The notes under the pieces are model-generated. The model was not told the DNA's origin, searched no databases, and worked only from the letters and a program-made list of their open reading frames with translations. The position numbers and the translations under genes were made by a program. A stretch of 64,000 bases of DNA from VRUE01 sp963816785 (GTDB lineage Bacteria > Actinomycetota > Thermoleophilia > Solirubrobacterales > 70-9), in NCBI GenBank assembly GCA_963816785.1, contig CAWFLL010000002.1, positions 682,001-746,000 of the forward strand. Direction: 5' to 3'. This document shows, one piece after another, positions 7,443 through 16,281 of the stretch (its first letter is position 1; each line of letters opens with the position of its first letter).

Positions 7443-9515
7443 ATGCCCCTCCTGCGAACCGCCCGGCTCCTGTCCGGGTCCCTGCTCCTCCTGCTCGTCG
7501 TGGCGCCCACCGCGGGCGCCGCGCCGGGCTGCGCCGAAGGCCCGCAGACGGTCGGCGAAACGATCATCGGGACGCCCTGCGACGACACGATTCACGCGCC
7601 GCGCGGCGTCACCATGGTCCTCGGGGAAGGCGGGAATGACACCCTTTTCGGGGGCCGAGGGAACGACCGCCTCTTCGGCGGCGAGGGCGCCGACCGCCTC
7701 TACGGGGGAATCGGCGACGACCAGTTGCGCGGCGGCGCCGGGGATGACCGGCTCTCGGGAGGCTTCGGGGCCGACTCCCTCGACGGTGAGGGGGGGAACG
7801 ACTTCGCCCGCGGCGATGCCACCATCGACACGATCGAGGACACGGGCGGCATCGACACGCTCAGCTACGCGACCGGCGCGACCCCCGGCTTCTTCAACAA
7901 ACCCGGCAACTATCCGGACTTCTCCGTCTACGACAACTTCCCGACCACGGTCGAGGGACGCGGCGCCTACGTCAACCTGGAAACCGGAAAAGGGGACAAC
8001 GGCCTCGCGCCCGACGGCGGCGGGGTCGACGAAGAGGTCGGGGGCGCCGACTTCGAGACCGTCATCGGCACCGCGTTCCCCGACTACATCAAGGGCACCG
8101 CCGCCGATGAGACCTTCTACGGCGGCGGCGGCGCCGACGTGATCATCGGCGGTGGTGGCGCCGACATCGCCCACGGTGGGGCCGAGGGCGACACCTGCAG
8201 CGCCGCCACCGTGCTCGAATGCGAGTCGAGCGAAGAGGAAGTCGAGCCGCGGGACCCCGGCGCGATCGCGACCGGCGTGATGGCGCCGGGAGCCGCCGCC
8301 GCCCTCTACCTGACCGGCAGCGACGTCGGAGACGAGGTCGCCGCGAGCTTCGCACCGGGCGCCGTCACCTTCACCCTCGGGACTGGCTCCGACGGGGAAT
8401 TCGACGCGAGCCCCGCGGCAGCAGGGGGCTGCGACGCCCCCGCTGCCGGCAGGGTCGTCTGCCCGGTGAGCGGCGCCCCAGACTCGCTGCTGCTCGCCGG
8501 GCTCGGCGGTGACGACACGCTTACCGCCTCCGGCTTTCCGGAGACCACCTCCGTCGTCCTGCTCGGGGGTGACGGTGGCGACAGCCTCACCGGCGGCGCG
8601 ACCGAGGACGCCCTCGTCGACGGGCCGGGAGACGACGTGGCCAGTGCCGTCGGGGGCGATGACGCCGTCCCCAACAACGAGGGCGCCGACGATCTCGATG
8701 CCGGCGCCGGCGAGGACCTGTTCGTCTCCGACTCGATCTGCGAGGGGGACGTCCTCGACGGCGGCCCCGACCGCGACAACGCCAACTGGGCCAACTTCGA
8801 TTCGGCGATCTCGATCGAGATGGGCGCGCATCTGGCCGGCCTCGTCGGCGCCGGCGGGCAGCCCGACTGCGGCGGGAGCCCGCTGACGACCCTGCAGGCG
8901 CTGGAGGACATCGAGGGGACGAGCCTGGCCGACACGATGGTCGGCGACTCGAGCGACAACCAGCTCCTCGGTCGGCCCGGAGCCGACACCTATTTCGCCG
9001 CGGGGGGCAACGACTCGATCCTCGCCAACTCGGGCACTCCCGTGGACGACCCCGATCCGATCATCGACTGCGGCGAGGGCTTCGACACCGCCCAGATCGA
9101 CTTCCCCGAGAACGGCCCCGACGCGACCCCGGCCGGGTGCGAGTCCGTCCAGGAACGCGCGCCGAACAGCTTCCGGCCCCCGGACACGCCCCCCAACCCG
9201 ACCCCTCCCCCGCTCGAGCCGTTGATCGCACCTATGGATCGAACCCCGCCGCAGACGAGGATCGCCACCGGCCCGCGCAAGCTGCTCCACCTGGCGCGGA
9301 ACGGGCGGCGGCGGGTCGTGTTCCGGTTCTCCTCAGGCGAGCCGAACTCACGCTTCCGCTGTCGCCTCGACCGCCGCCGACCGGTCGCCTGCGTCTCGCC
9401 GCGAGCCTTCCTGGTCGGCAGGGGCGTCCACACCTTCCGCGTGACCGCCACCGATGCGGCTGGCAACGTCGACCCCAGCCCGGCGGTCTTCCGCTTCCGG
9501 GTTCGCCCGCGCTAG
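7443..9515 (+). CDS. Secreted RTX-like calcium-binding repeat protein
   Basis: A 690-residue protein. Residues 1-27 are a signal peptide (RLLSGSLLLLLVVAPTAGA). Glycine-aspartate nonapeptide repeats of GGxGxDxLx type occur at about 58-115 (GEGGNDTLFGGRGNDRLFGG), 220-245 and 345-435, which fold into Ca2+-binding beta rolls. After a Pro-rich linker, residues about 600-690 form an Ig-like or FN3-like domain (PPQTRI, then FRFSSGEPNSRFRC, then HTFRVTATDAAGNVDPSP), a C-terminal module I know from large secreted Solirubrobacterales proteins. No catalytic domain is visible. A surface or adhesive role is inferred. It is convergent with dut, 5 bases away. Confidence 0.85.
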   Translation: MPLLRTARLLSGSLLLLLVVAPTAGAAPGCAEGPQTVGETIIGTPCDDTIHAPRGVTMVLGEGGNDTLFGGRGNDRLFGGEGADRLYGGIGDDQLRGGAGDDRLSGGFGADSLDGEGGNDFARGDATIDTIEDTGGIDTLSYATGATPGFFNKPGNYPDFSVYDNFPTTVEGRGAYVNLETGKGDNGLAPDGGGVDEEVGGADFETVIGTAFPDYIKGTAADETFYGGGGADVIIGGGGADIAHGGAEGDTCSAATVLECESSEEEVEPRDPGAIATGVMAPGAAAALYLTGSDVGDEVAASFAPGAVTFTLGTGSDGEFDASPAAAGGCDAPAAGRVVCPVSGAPDSLLLAGLGGDDTLTASGFPETTSVVLLGGDGGDSLTGGATEDALVDGPGDDVASAVGGDDAVPNNEGADDLDAGAGEDLFVSDSICEGDVLDGGPDRDNANWANFDSAISIEMGAHLAGLVGAGGQPDCGGSPLTTLQALEDIEGTSLADTMVGDSSDNQLLGRPGADTYFAAGGNDSILANSGTPVDDPDPIIDCGEGFDTAQIDFPENGPDATPAGCESVQERAPNSFRPPDTPPNPTPPPLEPLIAPMDRTPPQTRIATGPRKLLHLARNGRRRVVFRFSSGEPNSRFRCRLDRRRPVACVSPRAFLVGRGVHTFRVTATDAAGNVDPSPAVFRFRVRPR

Positions 9516-9520
9516 ATGCT

Positions 9521-9952
9521 CTAGCGGCCGCTCGAGCCGAAGCCGCCGTCGCCGCGGGCCGACTCGGTGAGGGCCTCGACCTCGACCGCCTCTATCAACT
9601 CGATCGGGACGATCACCAGCTGCGCGATCCGGTCGCCGGCGTCGATCCGGAAAATCTCGGCCGGGTCGGTGTTGAGGAGCAGGACCCGCACTTCGCCGCG
9701 GTAGCCGGCGTCGATCAGCCCGGGGCTGTTGACGAGGGCGATTCCATGCTCGCGCGCGAGGCCCGATCGGGGCAGGACGAGGCCGGCGTGCCGGTCGGGA
9801 ATCTCGATCGCCAGCCCGGTCCCGACGCTCCACCTCTCCCCCGGCCCCAGATGGGCCGCCTCGCACGAATAGAGGTCAAGCCCCGCATCCCCATCATGCG
9901 CCCGGCTCGGCAACCTCGCCTCAGGTTTGAGCTTGGCGATCTTCAGCTCCAC
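9521..9952 (-). CDS. dut: dUTP diphosphatase
   Basis: All five trimeric dUTPase motifs are present: DAGLDLYS, PRSGLA, GLIDAGYRGEV, RIAQLVI and the C-terminal arm RGDGGFGSSGR. It hydrolyses dUTP to dUMP and pyrophosphate, limiting uracil in DNA and feeding dTMP synthesis. The start is a GTG giving VELKIAKLKPEARLP; no upstream start fits the family better. It lies 23 bases downstream of hflX on the same strand and converges with the RTX-like gene. Confidence 0.95.
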   Translation of the reverse strand: MELKIAKLKPEARLPSRAHDGDAGLDLYSCEAAHLGPGERWSVGTGLAIEIPDRHAGLVLPRSGLAREHGIALVNSPGLIDAGYRGEVRVLLLNTDPAEIFRIDAGDRIAQLVIVPIELIEAVEVEALTESARGDGGFGSSGR

Positions 9953-9975
9953 GGCCTGGCACCCTAACTCCCTGA

Positions 9976-11304
9976 CTATGCCGCGTCGATGGTCCGAAGA
10001 TCGTCGAAGCGGTGCAGCTCGGCGACCGGCACCCTGGCGTGGACGAGGACGCCGTCGTCGCGCTCGGTCCGCTCGAGGTCGCCGGCCAGCTCGTGCAGCT
10101 CGTGCAGCCGCGCCCCCTCCTCGTAGGGGATCAGCAGCTCGACCTCGGCGAGGGTGTCCTCGAAGGCCGTCTCGATCGCGTCGCGCAGCCGGTCCAGCCC
10201 CTCGCCGTCGAGCGCGGAGACCAGGCTGGCGTCGGGATGCTTCATCAGCGCCTCGGCCCGCTGGTCCTCGCTCAGCAGGTCTGCCTTGTTGAGGACCAGC
10301 AGCCGTGGCTTTCCCCCGGCGCCGATCTCCTCGAGGACCTCGTCGACCGCGCGCATGTCGGCGACCCGCCGCTCCTCCGGGGCGGCGGCATCGACGACGT
10401 GGAGGATCAGGTCGGCGAGAACCGTCTCTTCGAGCGTCGCCTTGAATGCCTCGACCAGCTGGTGCGGGAGCTTCTCGATGAAGCCGACCGTGTCGGTCAG
10501 CAGGTAGTCGCGTCCGGAGAGCTCGAAGCTGCGGGTCGTCGGGTCGAGCGTGTGGAAGAGCCGGTTCCCGACCCCGACCTCGGCGCCGGTGAGCGCGTTC
10601 AGCAGCGTCGACTTGCCGGCGTTCGTGTAGCCGGCGAGAGCGACCCGCGGGAGCGAGGAGCGCTCGCGCCGGGCCCGCATCACACCGCGGTTGCTCTCGA
10701 GCTGGGTAAGGCGCCGCTTCAGCGCGGCGATCCGGTTGCGGGCGAGGCGGCGGTCGGTCTCGATCTGGGTCTCGCCCGGGCCTCGGGTCGGGGCGCGCGT
10801 GCCGATCCCGCCGTCGAGGCGGTCGAGGTGCGTCCACAGCCCCCGCATCCGCGCCATGTTGTACTCGAGCTGCGCCAGCTCGACCTGGAGCTTGCCCTCG
10901 GCGGAATGGGCGTGGTCGGCGAAGATGTCGAGGATCACCGCCGTCCGGTCGATCACCGGCACATCGAGCGTCGCCTCGAGGCTGCGCTCCTGGCGCGGCG
11001 CCAGCTCGTCGTCGCAGGCGACGACGTTGGCCCCGGTCTCCTCGATCGCCGCCTTCAGCTCGGCCATCTTGCCCTTGCCGAAGTAGCGGTCCGGATCCGG
11101 TTGTGCGCGCCGCTGGACCATCTCGCCCGCGGTGGCGACGCCGGCGGTGCGCAGCAGCTCCTTCAGCTCGGCGAGCCCGTCGCTGTCCGCTCCGTCGATG
11201 ATGCCGATCGCGAGCGCACGCTGTCGCGCCCGCGGGTTGGTGACGCCGGCGCCGTCGGCGCCATTGCGCGCCTCCGGCCTGCGGCCGTTTCGGCTTCGAT
11301 CCAT
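9976..11304 (-). CDS. hflX: GTPase HflX, ribosome-associated
   Basis: A 442-residue protein. The N-terminal HflX domain has the conserved RYFGKGKMAEL and VIDRTAVILDIF, then GRGPGETQ-type TRGPGETQIETDRR. The G domain has G1 GYTNAGKSTL, G3 DTVGFIEKLPHQ and G4 LNKADL. HflX splits or rescues stalled 70S ribosomes. The ATG at 11304 gives MDRSRNGRRPE, a short basic tail before the family match. The region upstream is divergent with the epimerase gene and carries a palindromic repeat. Confidence 0.93.
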   Translation of the reverse strand: MDRSRNGRRPEARNGADGAGVTNPRARQRALAIGIIDGADSDGLAELKELLRTAGVATAGEMVQRRAQPDPDRYFGKGKMAELKAAIEETGANVVACDDELAPRQERSLEATLDVPVIDRTAVILDIFADHAHSAEGKLQVELAQLEYNMARMRGLWTHLDRLDGGIGTRAPTRGPGETQIETDRRLARNRIAALKRRLTQLESNRGVMRARRERSSLPRVALAGYTNAGKSTLLNALTGAEVGVGNRLFHTLDPTTRSFELSGRDYLLTDTVGFIEKLPHQLVEAFKATLEETVLADLILHVVDAAAPEERRVADMRAVDEVLEEIGAGGKPRLLVLNKADLLSEDQRAEALMKHPDASLVSALDGEGLDRLRDAIETAFEDTLAEVELLIPYEEGARLHELHELAGDLERTERDDGVLVHARVPVAELHRFDDLRTIDAA

Positions 11305-11351
11305 CCAAACCGATTGTAGGTGGCGCCCCCGCCTGGATAGGCTGTCGGGCC

Positions 11352-11425
11352 ATGAGCGCGGAGCGAGCCCAATGAGGCATATCTGGTTCTTCGCACAGCG
11401 AGCGAAGCGCGAGGATGTGCAGTGA
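11352..11425 (+). repeat. Palindromic repeat copy with two chained micro-ORFs
   Basis: The head ATGAGCGCGGAGCGAGC is followed by the core CATATCTGGTTCTTCGCAC and the tail AGCGAGCGAAGCGCGAGG. The same order occurs at 35595-35526. The first micro-ORF (11352-11375) encodes MSAERAQ. Its stop overlaps a second ATG (ATGA), which encodes MRHIWFFAQRAKREDVQ (11372-11425). Its TGA in turn overlaps the GTG start of the epimerase gene (GTGA). TTCGC and GCGAA can pair within the tail. It lies in the epimerase leader. Confidence 0.75.
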
Positions 11426-12414
11426 AGGTCTTCGTGACCGGAGGCACGGGCTTCATCGGCGGCGAGGTCGTGCGCCAGCTGCGCGAGCGCGGTGACGACG
11501 TCGTCGGCCTTGCCCGCAACCCTGAGAAGGGCGAAAAGCTGACCGCTATGGGCTGCGAGCTCGTCAGTGGCGATCTCAGCGACGGCGAGGTGATCAGGAG
11601 CGGCCTGGAGGGCTGCGATGCGGTGATCCACGTCGCCGCGATGTACGAGGTCGGGATTCCCGCCTCCCAGCGTCCCGCGATGTACGAGGCGAACGTCACC
11701 GGGACCGAACGCGTCCTCCGCGCGGCTCTGGAGGCGAAGGTGCCGAAGGTGATCCACGTCTCGACCGTCGGCGTGTTCGGCAACACCCATCGCCAGGTCG
11801 TCGACGAGTCCTACGAGCACCCGGGGAAGGAATTCACCTCCTACTACGAGGAGACGAAGCTGGAGTCGCACCGGATCGCCAAGCGGATGACCGAGGAAGA
11901 GGATCTTCCCTGCATCATCGTCCAGCCCGGCGGCGTCTACGGCCCCGGCGACACCTCTCAGGTCGCCGACCTGCTCGACCAGTTCCTCTCCGGCAAATTG
12001 CCGCTGATCCCGTTTCCGGAGCTGGGGGTCTGCCTCACCCATGTCGAGGACATCGCCGGGGGCATTCTGCTCGCGCTGGACAAGGGCCAGGTCGGTGAGA
12101 CCTACGTGCTGAGCGGGCCGGTGACGACGATGCGGGACGCGATCGAGGTGGTGGCCGGGCTGACTGGCCGCAAGGCGCCCAAGCACTCGATCCCGGTGCC
12201 GCTGCTGAAGGCGCTGACCCCGGTCGGCCCGCTGGTCGGAAAGCTGATGGGCCAGCCGCCGAACCTGCGCGAGATGATCACCTCCGCCGACGGGGTCACG
12301 TTCTGGGCCAGCCACGAGAAGGCGAGCCGTGAGCTCGGCTATGCCCCGCGTGGGATGGAGGAGGGCCTGCGGCAGACGCTGGAGGCCGACGGCAAACTCC
12401 CCGCCGCCGCCTGA
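11422..12414 (+). CDS. NAD(P)-dependent epimerase/dehydratase (extended SDR)
   Basis: Rossmann motif GGTGFIGGEV at the N-terminus, catalytic YYEETK (Y-x3-K), STVGVFG before it, and PGGVYGPGDTSQV after it. Length 330 is normal for extended short-chain dehydrogenases of the dihydroflavonol-reductase or nucleotide-sugar type. The substrate is unknown. The GTG start overlaps the stop of a repeat-encoded micro-ORF, so initiation may be coupled to it. The MBL-fold gene follows 16 bases later. Confidence 0.82.
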   Translation: MKVFVTGGTGFIGGEVVRQLRERGDDVVGLARNPEKGEKLTAMGCELVSGDLSDGEVIRSGLEGCDAVIHVAAMYEVGIPASQRPAMYEANVTGTERVLRAALEAKVPKVIHVSTVGVFGNTHRQVVDESYEHPGKEFTSYYEETKLESHRIAKRMTEEEDLPCIIVQPGGVYGPGDTSQVADLLDQFLSGKLPLIPFPELGVCLTHVEDIAGGILLALDKGQVGETYVLSGPVTTMRDAIEVVAGLTGRKAPKHSIPVPLLKALTPVGPLVGKLMGQPPNLREMITSADGVTFWASHEKASRELGYAPRGMEEGLRQTLEADGKLPAAA

Positions 12415-12430
12415 CCCGGGTCCCGTCCCG

Positions 12431-13255
12431 ATGCGGCCGATCGACGTCGAGCACCTCGGGCGGCCGCACGTGATCTGCTGCTGGGAGGTCGAAGGCGCCC
12501 TCGTCGACCCCGGCCCCGAGTCCTCGCACGAGAACCTGCTGGCGGCGCTCGGCGACGAGGTGCCCCGCGCGCTGCTCCTCACCCACATCCACCTCGACCA
12601 CGCGGCGGCCACCGGCGCGCTGGTGCGGCGCTGGCCGCAGCTCGAGGTCTACGTGCACGAGCGCGGCGCGCCGCACCTGATCGACCCGTCGAGACTGCTG
12701 GCCAGCGCCTCGCGCCTCTACGGGGACCAGATGGAGCGCCTCTGGGGCGAGATCGTCCCGGTGCCCGAGGCCAACGTGAGGCCGCTGAGCGGGGGCGAGA
12801 GCGTGCTGGGGATGCGGGTTGCGTACACCCCGGGCCATGCCTCGCATCACGTCTGCTATTTCCACGAGGAGACCGGGACCGCGTTCGTCGGCGACGTCGC
12901 GGCGGTGCTGATCCCGGGGACCGACCTCGTCGTCCCCCCCACTCCCCCGCCCGACATCGACATCGAGGTCTGGGAGGAATCGATCGGCACGGTCGAGGAG
13001 TGGCGGCCGCAGCGCCTCGCCCTCACCCATTGGGGGCCGGTCGAGGAGCCCGAGGCGCATCTAGCGACGGTGCGCGAGCGTCTCCGCGCAGAGGCTCAGC
13101 TCGCGCGTGATCTTGAGGAAGCTGCCTACGAGAAGCATCACCGCAACCTGGTCGCGGAGCGGGTGCCCGACCCCGAGGCTGCGGCGGAGCTCCTCCAGGC
13201 AGTCCCGCCCGAGTACCAGTGGCGGGGACTGCGCCGCTACTGGGAAAAACGTTAG
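12431..13255 (+). CDS. Metallo-beta-lactamase-fold hydrolase
   Basis: A 274-residue protein. Metal motif LTHIHLDHAAATG (HxHxDH), then YTPGHASHHV and VGDVAAV supply the other His/Asp ligands, and LALTHWGP gives a late His. This is a two-metal glyoxalase-II-like or thioesterase-like core. A C-terminal helical tail has KHHRNLVAERVPDPEAA. It starts at the ATG giving MRPIDVEHLG, 16 bases after the epimerase. The substrate is not predictable. Confidence 0.8.
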   Translation: MRPIDVEHLGRPHVICCWEVEGALVDPGPESSHENLLAALGDEVPRALLLTHIHLDHAAATGALVRRWPQLEVYVHERGAPHLIDPSRLLASASRLYGDQMERLWGEIVPVPEANVRPLSGGESVLGMRVAYTPGHASHHVCYFHEETGTAFVGDVAAVLIPGTDLVVPPTPPPDIDIEVWEESIGTVEEWRPQRLALTHWGPVEEPEAHLATVRERLRAEAQLARDLEEAAYEKHHRNLVAERVPDPEAAAELLQAVPPEYQWRGLRRYWEKR

Positions 13256-13315
13256 GTTCCTCAGATCGTCGGGGTTACAGGCGAGCGCTTCAGCCAATGA
13301 CCGGGAGGCCACAGA

Positions 13316-14155
13316 GTGAATTCAGGGACCAGTCGACTTGTTCTGACCGCTGCCTGCGTTGTCCTGGCAGCCGCCGCGATGGCCGGCCTTGCCGCCTGCG
13401 GTGGTGAGGACGCCCAAACGCTCACCTTCGAACTCGAAGGCAAAGGCAAAGAGGCGACGATCACGGCGCCGGAGAGCGCCGAGTCCGGCGAAGCCGAGCT
13501 GACTGTGGTCAACAACGGCGACAAAGACGGTGAACTCCAGCTGATCCGGGTCGAGGGCGACCACTCGGCGGAGCAAACGATCGACGTCCTCAACGGCGTC
13601 CAGTCCGGGAAACCATTCCCCGACTGGTTCTTCGCCGGTGGCGGCAGCGGCGTGATCGGCGGCGGTGAGGAAAAAATCGTGACCCAGGTCCTCGAGCCGG
13701 GCACCTACTATGCCTTCGACCTCGAAGCGGCTCCGCCGAGCCCCGATTCGGTCCCCGCGATCGAAGTCAGCGGGGATCAGGTCGAAGACGAGCTCGAGGC
13801 CGACGCCACCGTGTCGGCGTTCGAGTACGGGTTCAAAGAGGACGGCCTGAGCTCCGGCGAAACCGAGATCGCCTTTCACAACGAAGGCGCCCAGCCCCAT
13901 CACCTGCTGATCTCGCCCCTCGTCGGCGACGCCACCGCCGAGGACGTCGAGAAAGCGTTCAAAGCGGACAAAGGCAGGCCGCCGCTCGGCGAAGAGGGCG
14001 GCGATGACACCGCCGTGATCGAAGGAGGCGAAAGCCAGCTCGTCACGCTCGACCTGAAACCCGGCCGCTACGCCTTCTACTGCTTCATCAGCGACCGCCA
14101 GGGCGGTCCGCCCCACGCCCTCAAGGGCATGGTCGACGAATTCGAGATCGAATAG
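13316..14155 (+). CDS. Lipoprotein with cupredoxin-like domain(s)
   Basis: A 279-residue protein with a GTG start. The lipoprotein signal peptide ends in LAGLAAC, so Cys-29 is the likely lipidation site. Two beta-rich halves follow. The second has AQPHHLLI, GRYAFYCFISDRQGG, PPHALKGM: His, then Cys, His and Met in the order and spacing of type I copper ligands (plastocyanin or auracyanin-like). I infer a copper electron carrier or copper-binding protein outside the membrane; the first domain lacks an obvious ligand set. It ends at the strong hairpin shared with the convergent dapL gene. Confidence 0.65.
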   Translation: MNSGTSRLVLTAACVVLAAAAMAGLAACGGEDAQTLTFELEGKGKEATITAPESAESGEAELTVVNNGDKDGELQLIRVEGDHSAEQTIDVLNGVQSGKPFPDWFFAGGGSGVIGGGEEKIVTQVLEPGTYYAFDLEAAPPSPDSVPAIEVSGDQVEDELEADATVSAFEYGFKEDGLSSGETEIAFHNEGAQPHHLLISPLVGDATAEDVEKAFKADKGRPPLGEEGGDDTAVIEGGESQLVTLDLKPGRYAFYCFISDRQGGPPHALKGMVDEFEIE

Positions 14156-14166
14156 CCGATCCCCAT

Positions 14167-14213
14167 CAGCCCATCAAGTTTTCCATGTAATGGATGGTCA
14201 ACTTGATGGGCTG
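14167..14213. terminator. Strong hairpin between convergent genes
   Basis: CAGCCCATCAAGTT (14167-14180) and AACTTGATGGGCTG (14200-14213) are a perfect 14-bp inverted repeat around a 19-base loop that can itself pair (CCAT/ATGG). It lies between the stops of the cupredoxin-like lipoprotein gene and dapL, so it probably acts as a bidirectional terminator. There is no clear T-run. Its base composition is richer in AT than its surroundings. Confidence 0.65.
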
Positions 14214-14227
14214 TGGTCCGCGAGGCG

Positions 14228-15419
14228 TCAGGCGAGGTGCTCGCGGAGGCGCTCGACCGCCTCGGAGATGCGGTCGTCGGGAGTGGTGAGGGAGATGCGG
14301 AAGAAGCCCTCGCCACTCGGCCCGTACATCGATCCGGGCGAGACGACCACCGCCGCCTCCTCGAGGACCAGCTCGGCGAAGGAGGTCGAGGTGTGGCCCT
14401 CCGGGACCGGCGCCCAGACGTAGATCGTCCCCTTCGGCGCCTGCACGTCGACGCCGATCTCACGCAGGGCGCCGACGACGAGGTCGCGGCGGCGGGCGTA
14501 GGTCTCGTTCATCCGCTCCAGCGGCCCGGCCGGCCCGCGCAGGGCGGCGACGCCGGCCAGCTGCACGGCGTCGAACAGGCCGGAGTCGACGTTGGTCTTC
14601 AGCCGCCAGTAGGTCTCGATCGCTTCGGGGTTGCCGAGAATCGCCGCGCAGCGCCAGCCGGTCATGTTGTAGCCCTTTGAGAGGGAGAAGACCTCGACTC
14701 CCACCTCCTTCGCGCCCGGCGTGGCGAGAAAGCTGGGCGCGACGTAGCCGTCGTAGGTCGTCTCCGAGTAGGCGTTGTCGTGGACGACGAGGATCTCGTG
14801 CTCGCGGGCGAACGAGACGACCAGCTCGAAGAACCCCTCGGGGACCACGGCGCCGCTCGGGTTGTTCGGGTAGTTGAGGAACATCAGCCGCGCCTTGGCA
14901 GCGGTCTCGGCCGGCACCGCGCTGAGGTCGGGGGCGAAGCCCAGCTCCGGGACCAACGGCAGCAGCTCCGGCGTCGCCCCGGCGAGGATCGGGCCGCCGG
15001 TGTAGACCGGATAGCCGGGGTCGGAGGCGAGCGCGACGCCGCCGGGATCGAGAAACGCGAAGCAGAGGTTGTAGATGCACTCCTTGGCGCCAATCGCGGG
15101 GATCACCTCGCCCTCGGGGTCGATCTCGACCCCGAAGCGCTCGTCGTAGAACTCCGAGAAGGCGGTGCGGAACTCCTCGCGGCCGCGATTGCTCGGGTAC
15201 TTCTGGTTGGCCGCGCTCGGCGACCGCCTCCTGCATCGCGGCGACGATGTGCGGGTAGGTCGGTTCGTCCGGGTCGCCGATCCCGAGGCTGATCACGTCG
15301 ATGCCGGCCGCGCGCTTGTCGGCGATCCGCCGCTCGAGCTCGGCGAACATGTAGGGGGGCATCGCCTCCAGCCGCCTCGAGGGCGCGGCGATGCCGGGCC
15401 TGGTCTCCGTTTCCGCCAC
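14228..15419 (-). CDS. dapL: LL-diaminopimelate aminotransferase-like class I aminotransferase, with an apparent +1 frameshift
   Basis: PLP fold type I. SLGIGDPDEPTYPHI opens the enzyme, YPNNPSGAV and DNAYSETTYDGY line the cofactor site, and SLSKGYNMTGWR holds the Schiff-base Lys. The opening matches DapL, which converts tetrahydrodipicolinate directly to LL-DAP, and dapF follows upstream on the same strand. The frame breaks at 15208-15216: one extra base in GCGGCC changes NQKYPSNRGREEFRTAF to another frame. The span is 3n+1, and removal of one base restores a full protein of about 396 residues. I read it as an insertion error or a very recent lesion. Confidence 0.78.
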
Positions 15420-15429
15420 GAGCGGAACC

Positions 15430-16272
15430 CTAAAGGTCGGCGAGCGCCCGGAGCAGCTCTGGTGAGAGCTCTCCCGCGCAGACCGGCTCCGCCCACCCGG
15501 TCAGCGTCACATCGAGGTCGGGTGTGACGTCGACGACCAGCTCGCCGCCGTCCAACTCGACGGTGATCGGGCTCGAGGCGCCGCGGAGGAAGGCTGTGAC
15601 GGCGGCGGCGCTGGCGCCGGTCCCCGAGGAGAGCGTCTCCCCCACCCCGCGCTCGAAGATCCGCGCCCGGACCCGGTCGCCGTCGATCTCGAGAAAGGAG
15701 AGGTTGGTTCGGTTGGGGAACAGCTCGTGGCCTTCGATTCCGGGACCGATCGCGCTCAGGTCGAGCCCCTCCAGCTCACCGTCGGCGACCACTATCACGC
15801 ACTGCGGGTTGCCGATCGAGACGTGCTGGAACGACCACTCGCGCCCGCCGGCCTCGAGTGTCCCCTTCCCGTCCGCGGGGCCGGAGGGGAAGTCCTTGGA
15901 GCTGGTCGCGGCGCGGCCCATCTCCACCCTGCAGGTTCGCTCGGAGGTGATCGTCGGGGTGATCGGGCCCGCCGCGGTTCGGATCGAGAAGGTGTCGCCG
16001 TCGGCCCAGCCGTGCCGGCGGAGGTAGAGAATCGCCTCCCGCGCGCCGTTGCCGGACAGCTCCGACTCGGAGCCGTCCGGGTTGAAGATCCGCAGCTGGG
16101 CCACGAATTCCGGGTCCTCGCTGCGGGCGAGGAGCAGCACCCCGTCCGAGCCGACCCCGAAATGGGGGTCGCAGAGCCGCTCCACCCGCGCCGCGCTGAG
16201 CTCCCAGGGAAGCTGATCCGCCTCGAGGATCAGGTAGTCGTTGCCGAGGGCCTGCCACTTCTCGAATCGCAC
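15430..16272 (-). CDS. dapF: Diaminopimelate epimerase-like protein with both catalytic Cys replaced by Ser
   Basis: A 280-residue DapF-like protein: KWQALGNDYLIL, DPHFGVGSDGVLL, FNPDGSESELSGNGAREA, HVSIGNPQCVI, and ERGVGETLSSGTGASAAA. In characterised DapF the two-base mechanism uses Cys in the CGNG motif and Cys in ACGTG. Here both are Ser (codons TCC and TCC), seen directly in the DNA. The substrate-carboxylate and Arg residues look kept. Genome context (dapL next to it; dapA and dapB at 29800-31356) still argues for the DAP pathway. Whether Ser supports LL/meso epimerisation, or the protein has another role, is open. Confidence 0.8.
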   Translation of the reverse strand: MRFEKWQALGNDYLILEADQLPWELSAARVERLCDPHFGVGSDGVLLLARSEDPEFVAQLRIFNPDGSESELSGNGAREAILYLRRHGWADGDTFSIRTAAGPITPTITSERTCRVEMGRAATSSKDFPSGPADGKGTLEAGGREWSFQHVSIGNPQCVIVVADGELEGLDLSAIGPGIEGHELFPNRTNLSFLEIDGDRVRARIFERGVGETLSSGTGASAAAVTAFLRGASSPITVELDGGELVVDVTPDLDVTLTGWAEPVCAGELSPELLRALADL

Positions 16273-16281
16273 CGGCGCAGC

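Noticed and set aside
7386..9290. A 634-codon open frame on the minus strand opposite the RTX-like gene
   Set aside because: It is an antisense shadow of Gly/Asp repeat codons; the plus strand has a signal peptide and RTX repeats.
12332..12430. An N-terminal extension of the MBL-fold protein into the end of the epimerase gene
   Set aside because: The extension lies wholly within epimerase coding sequence; the ATG at 12431 directly precedes the fold.
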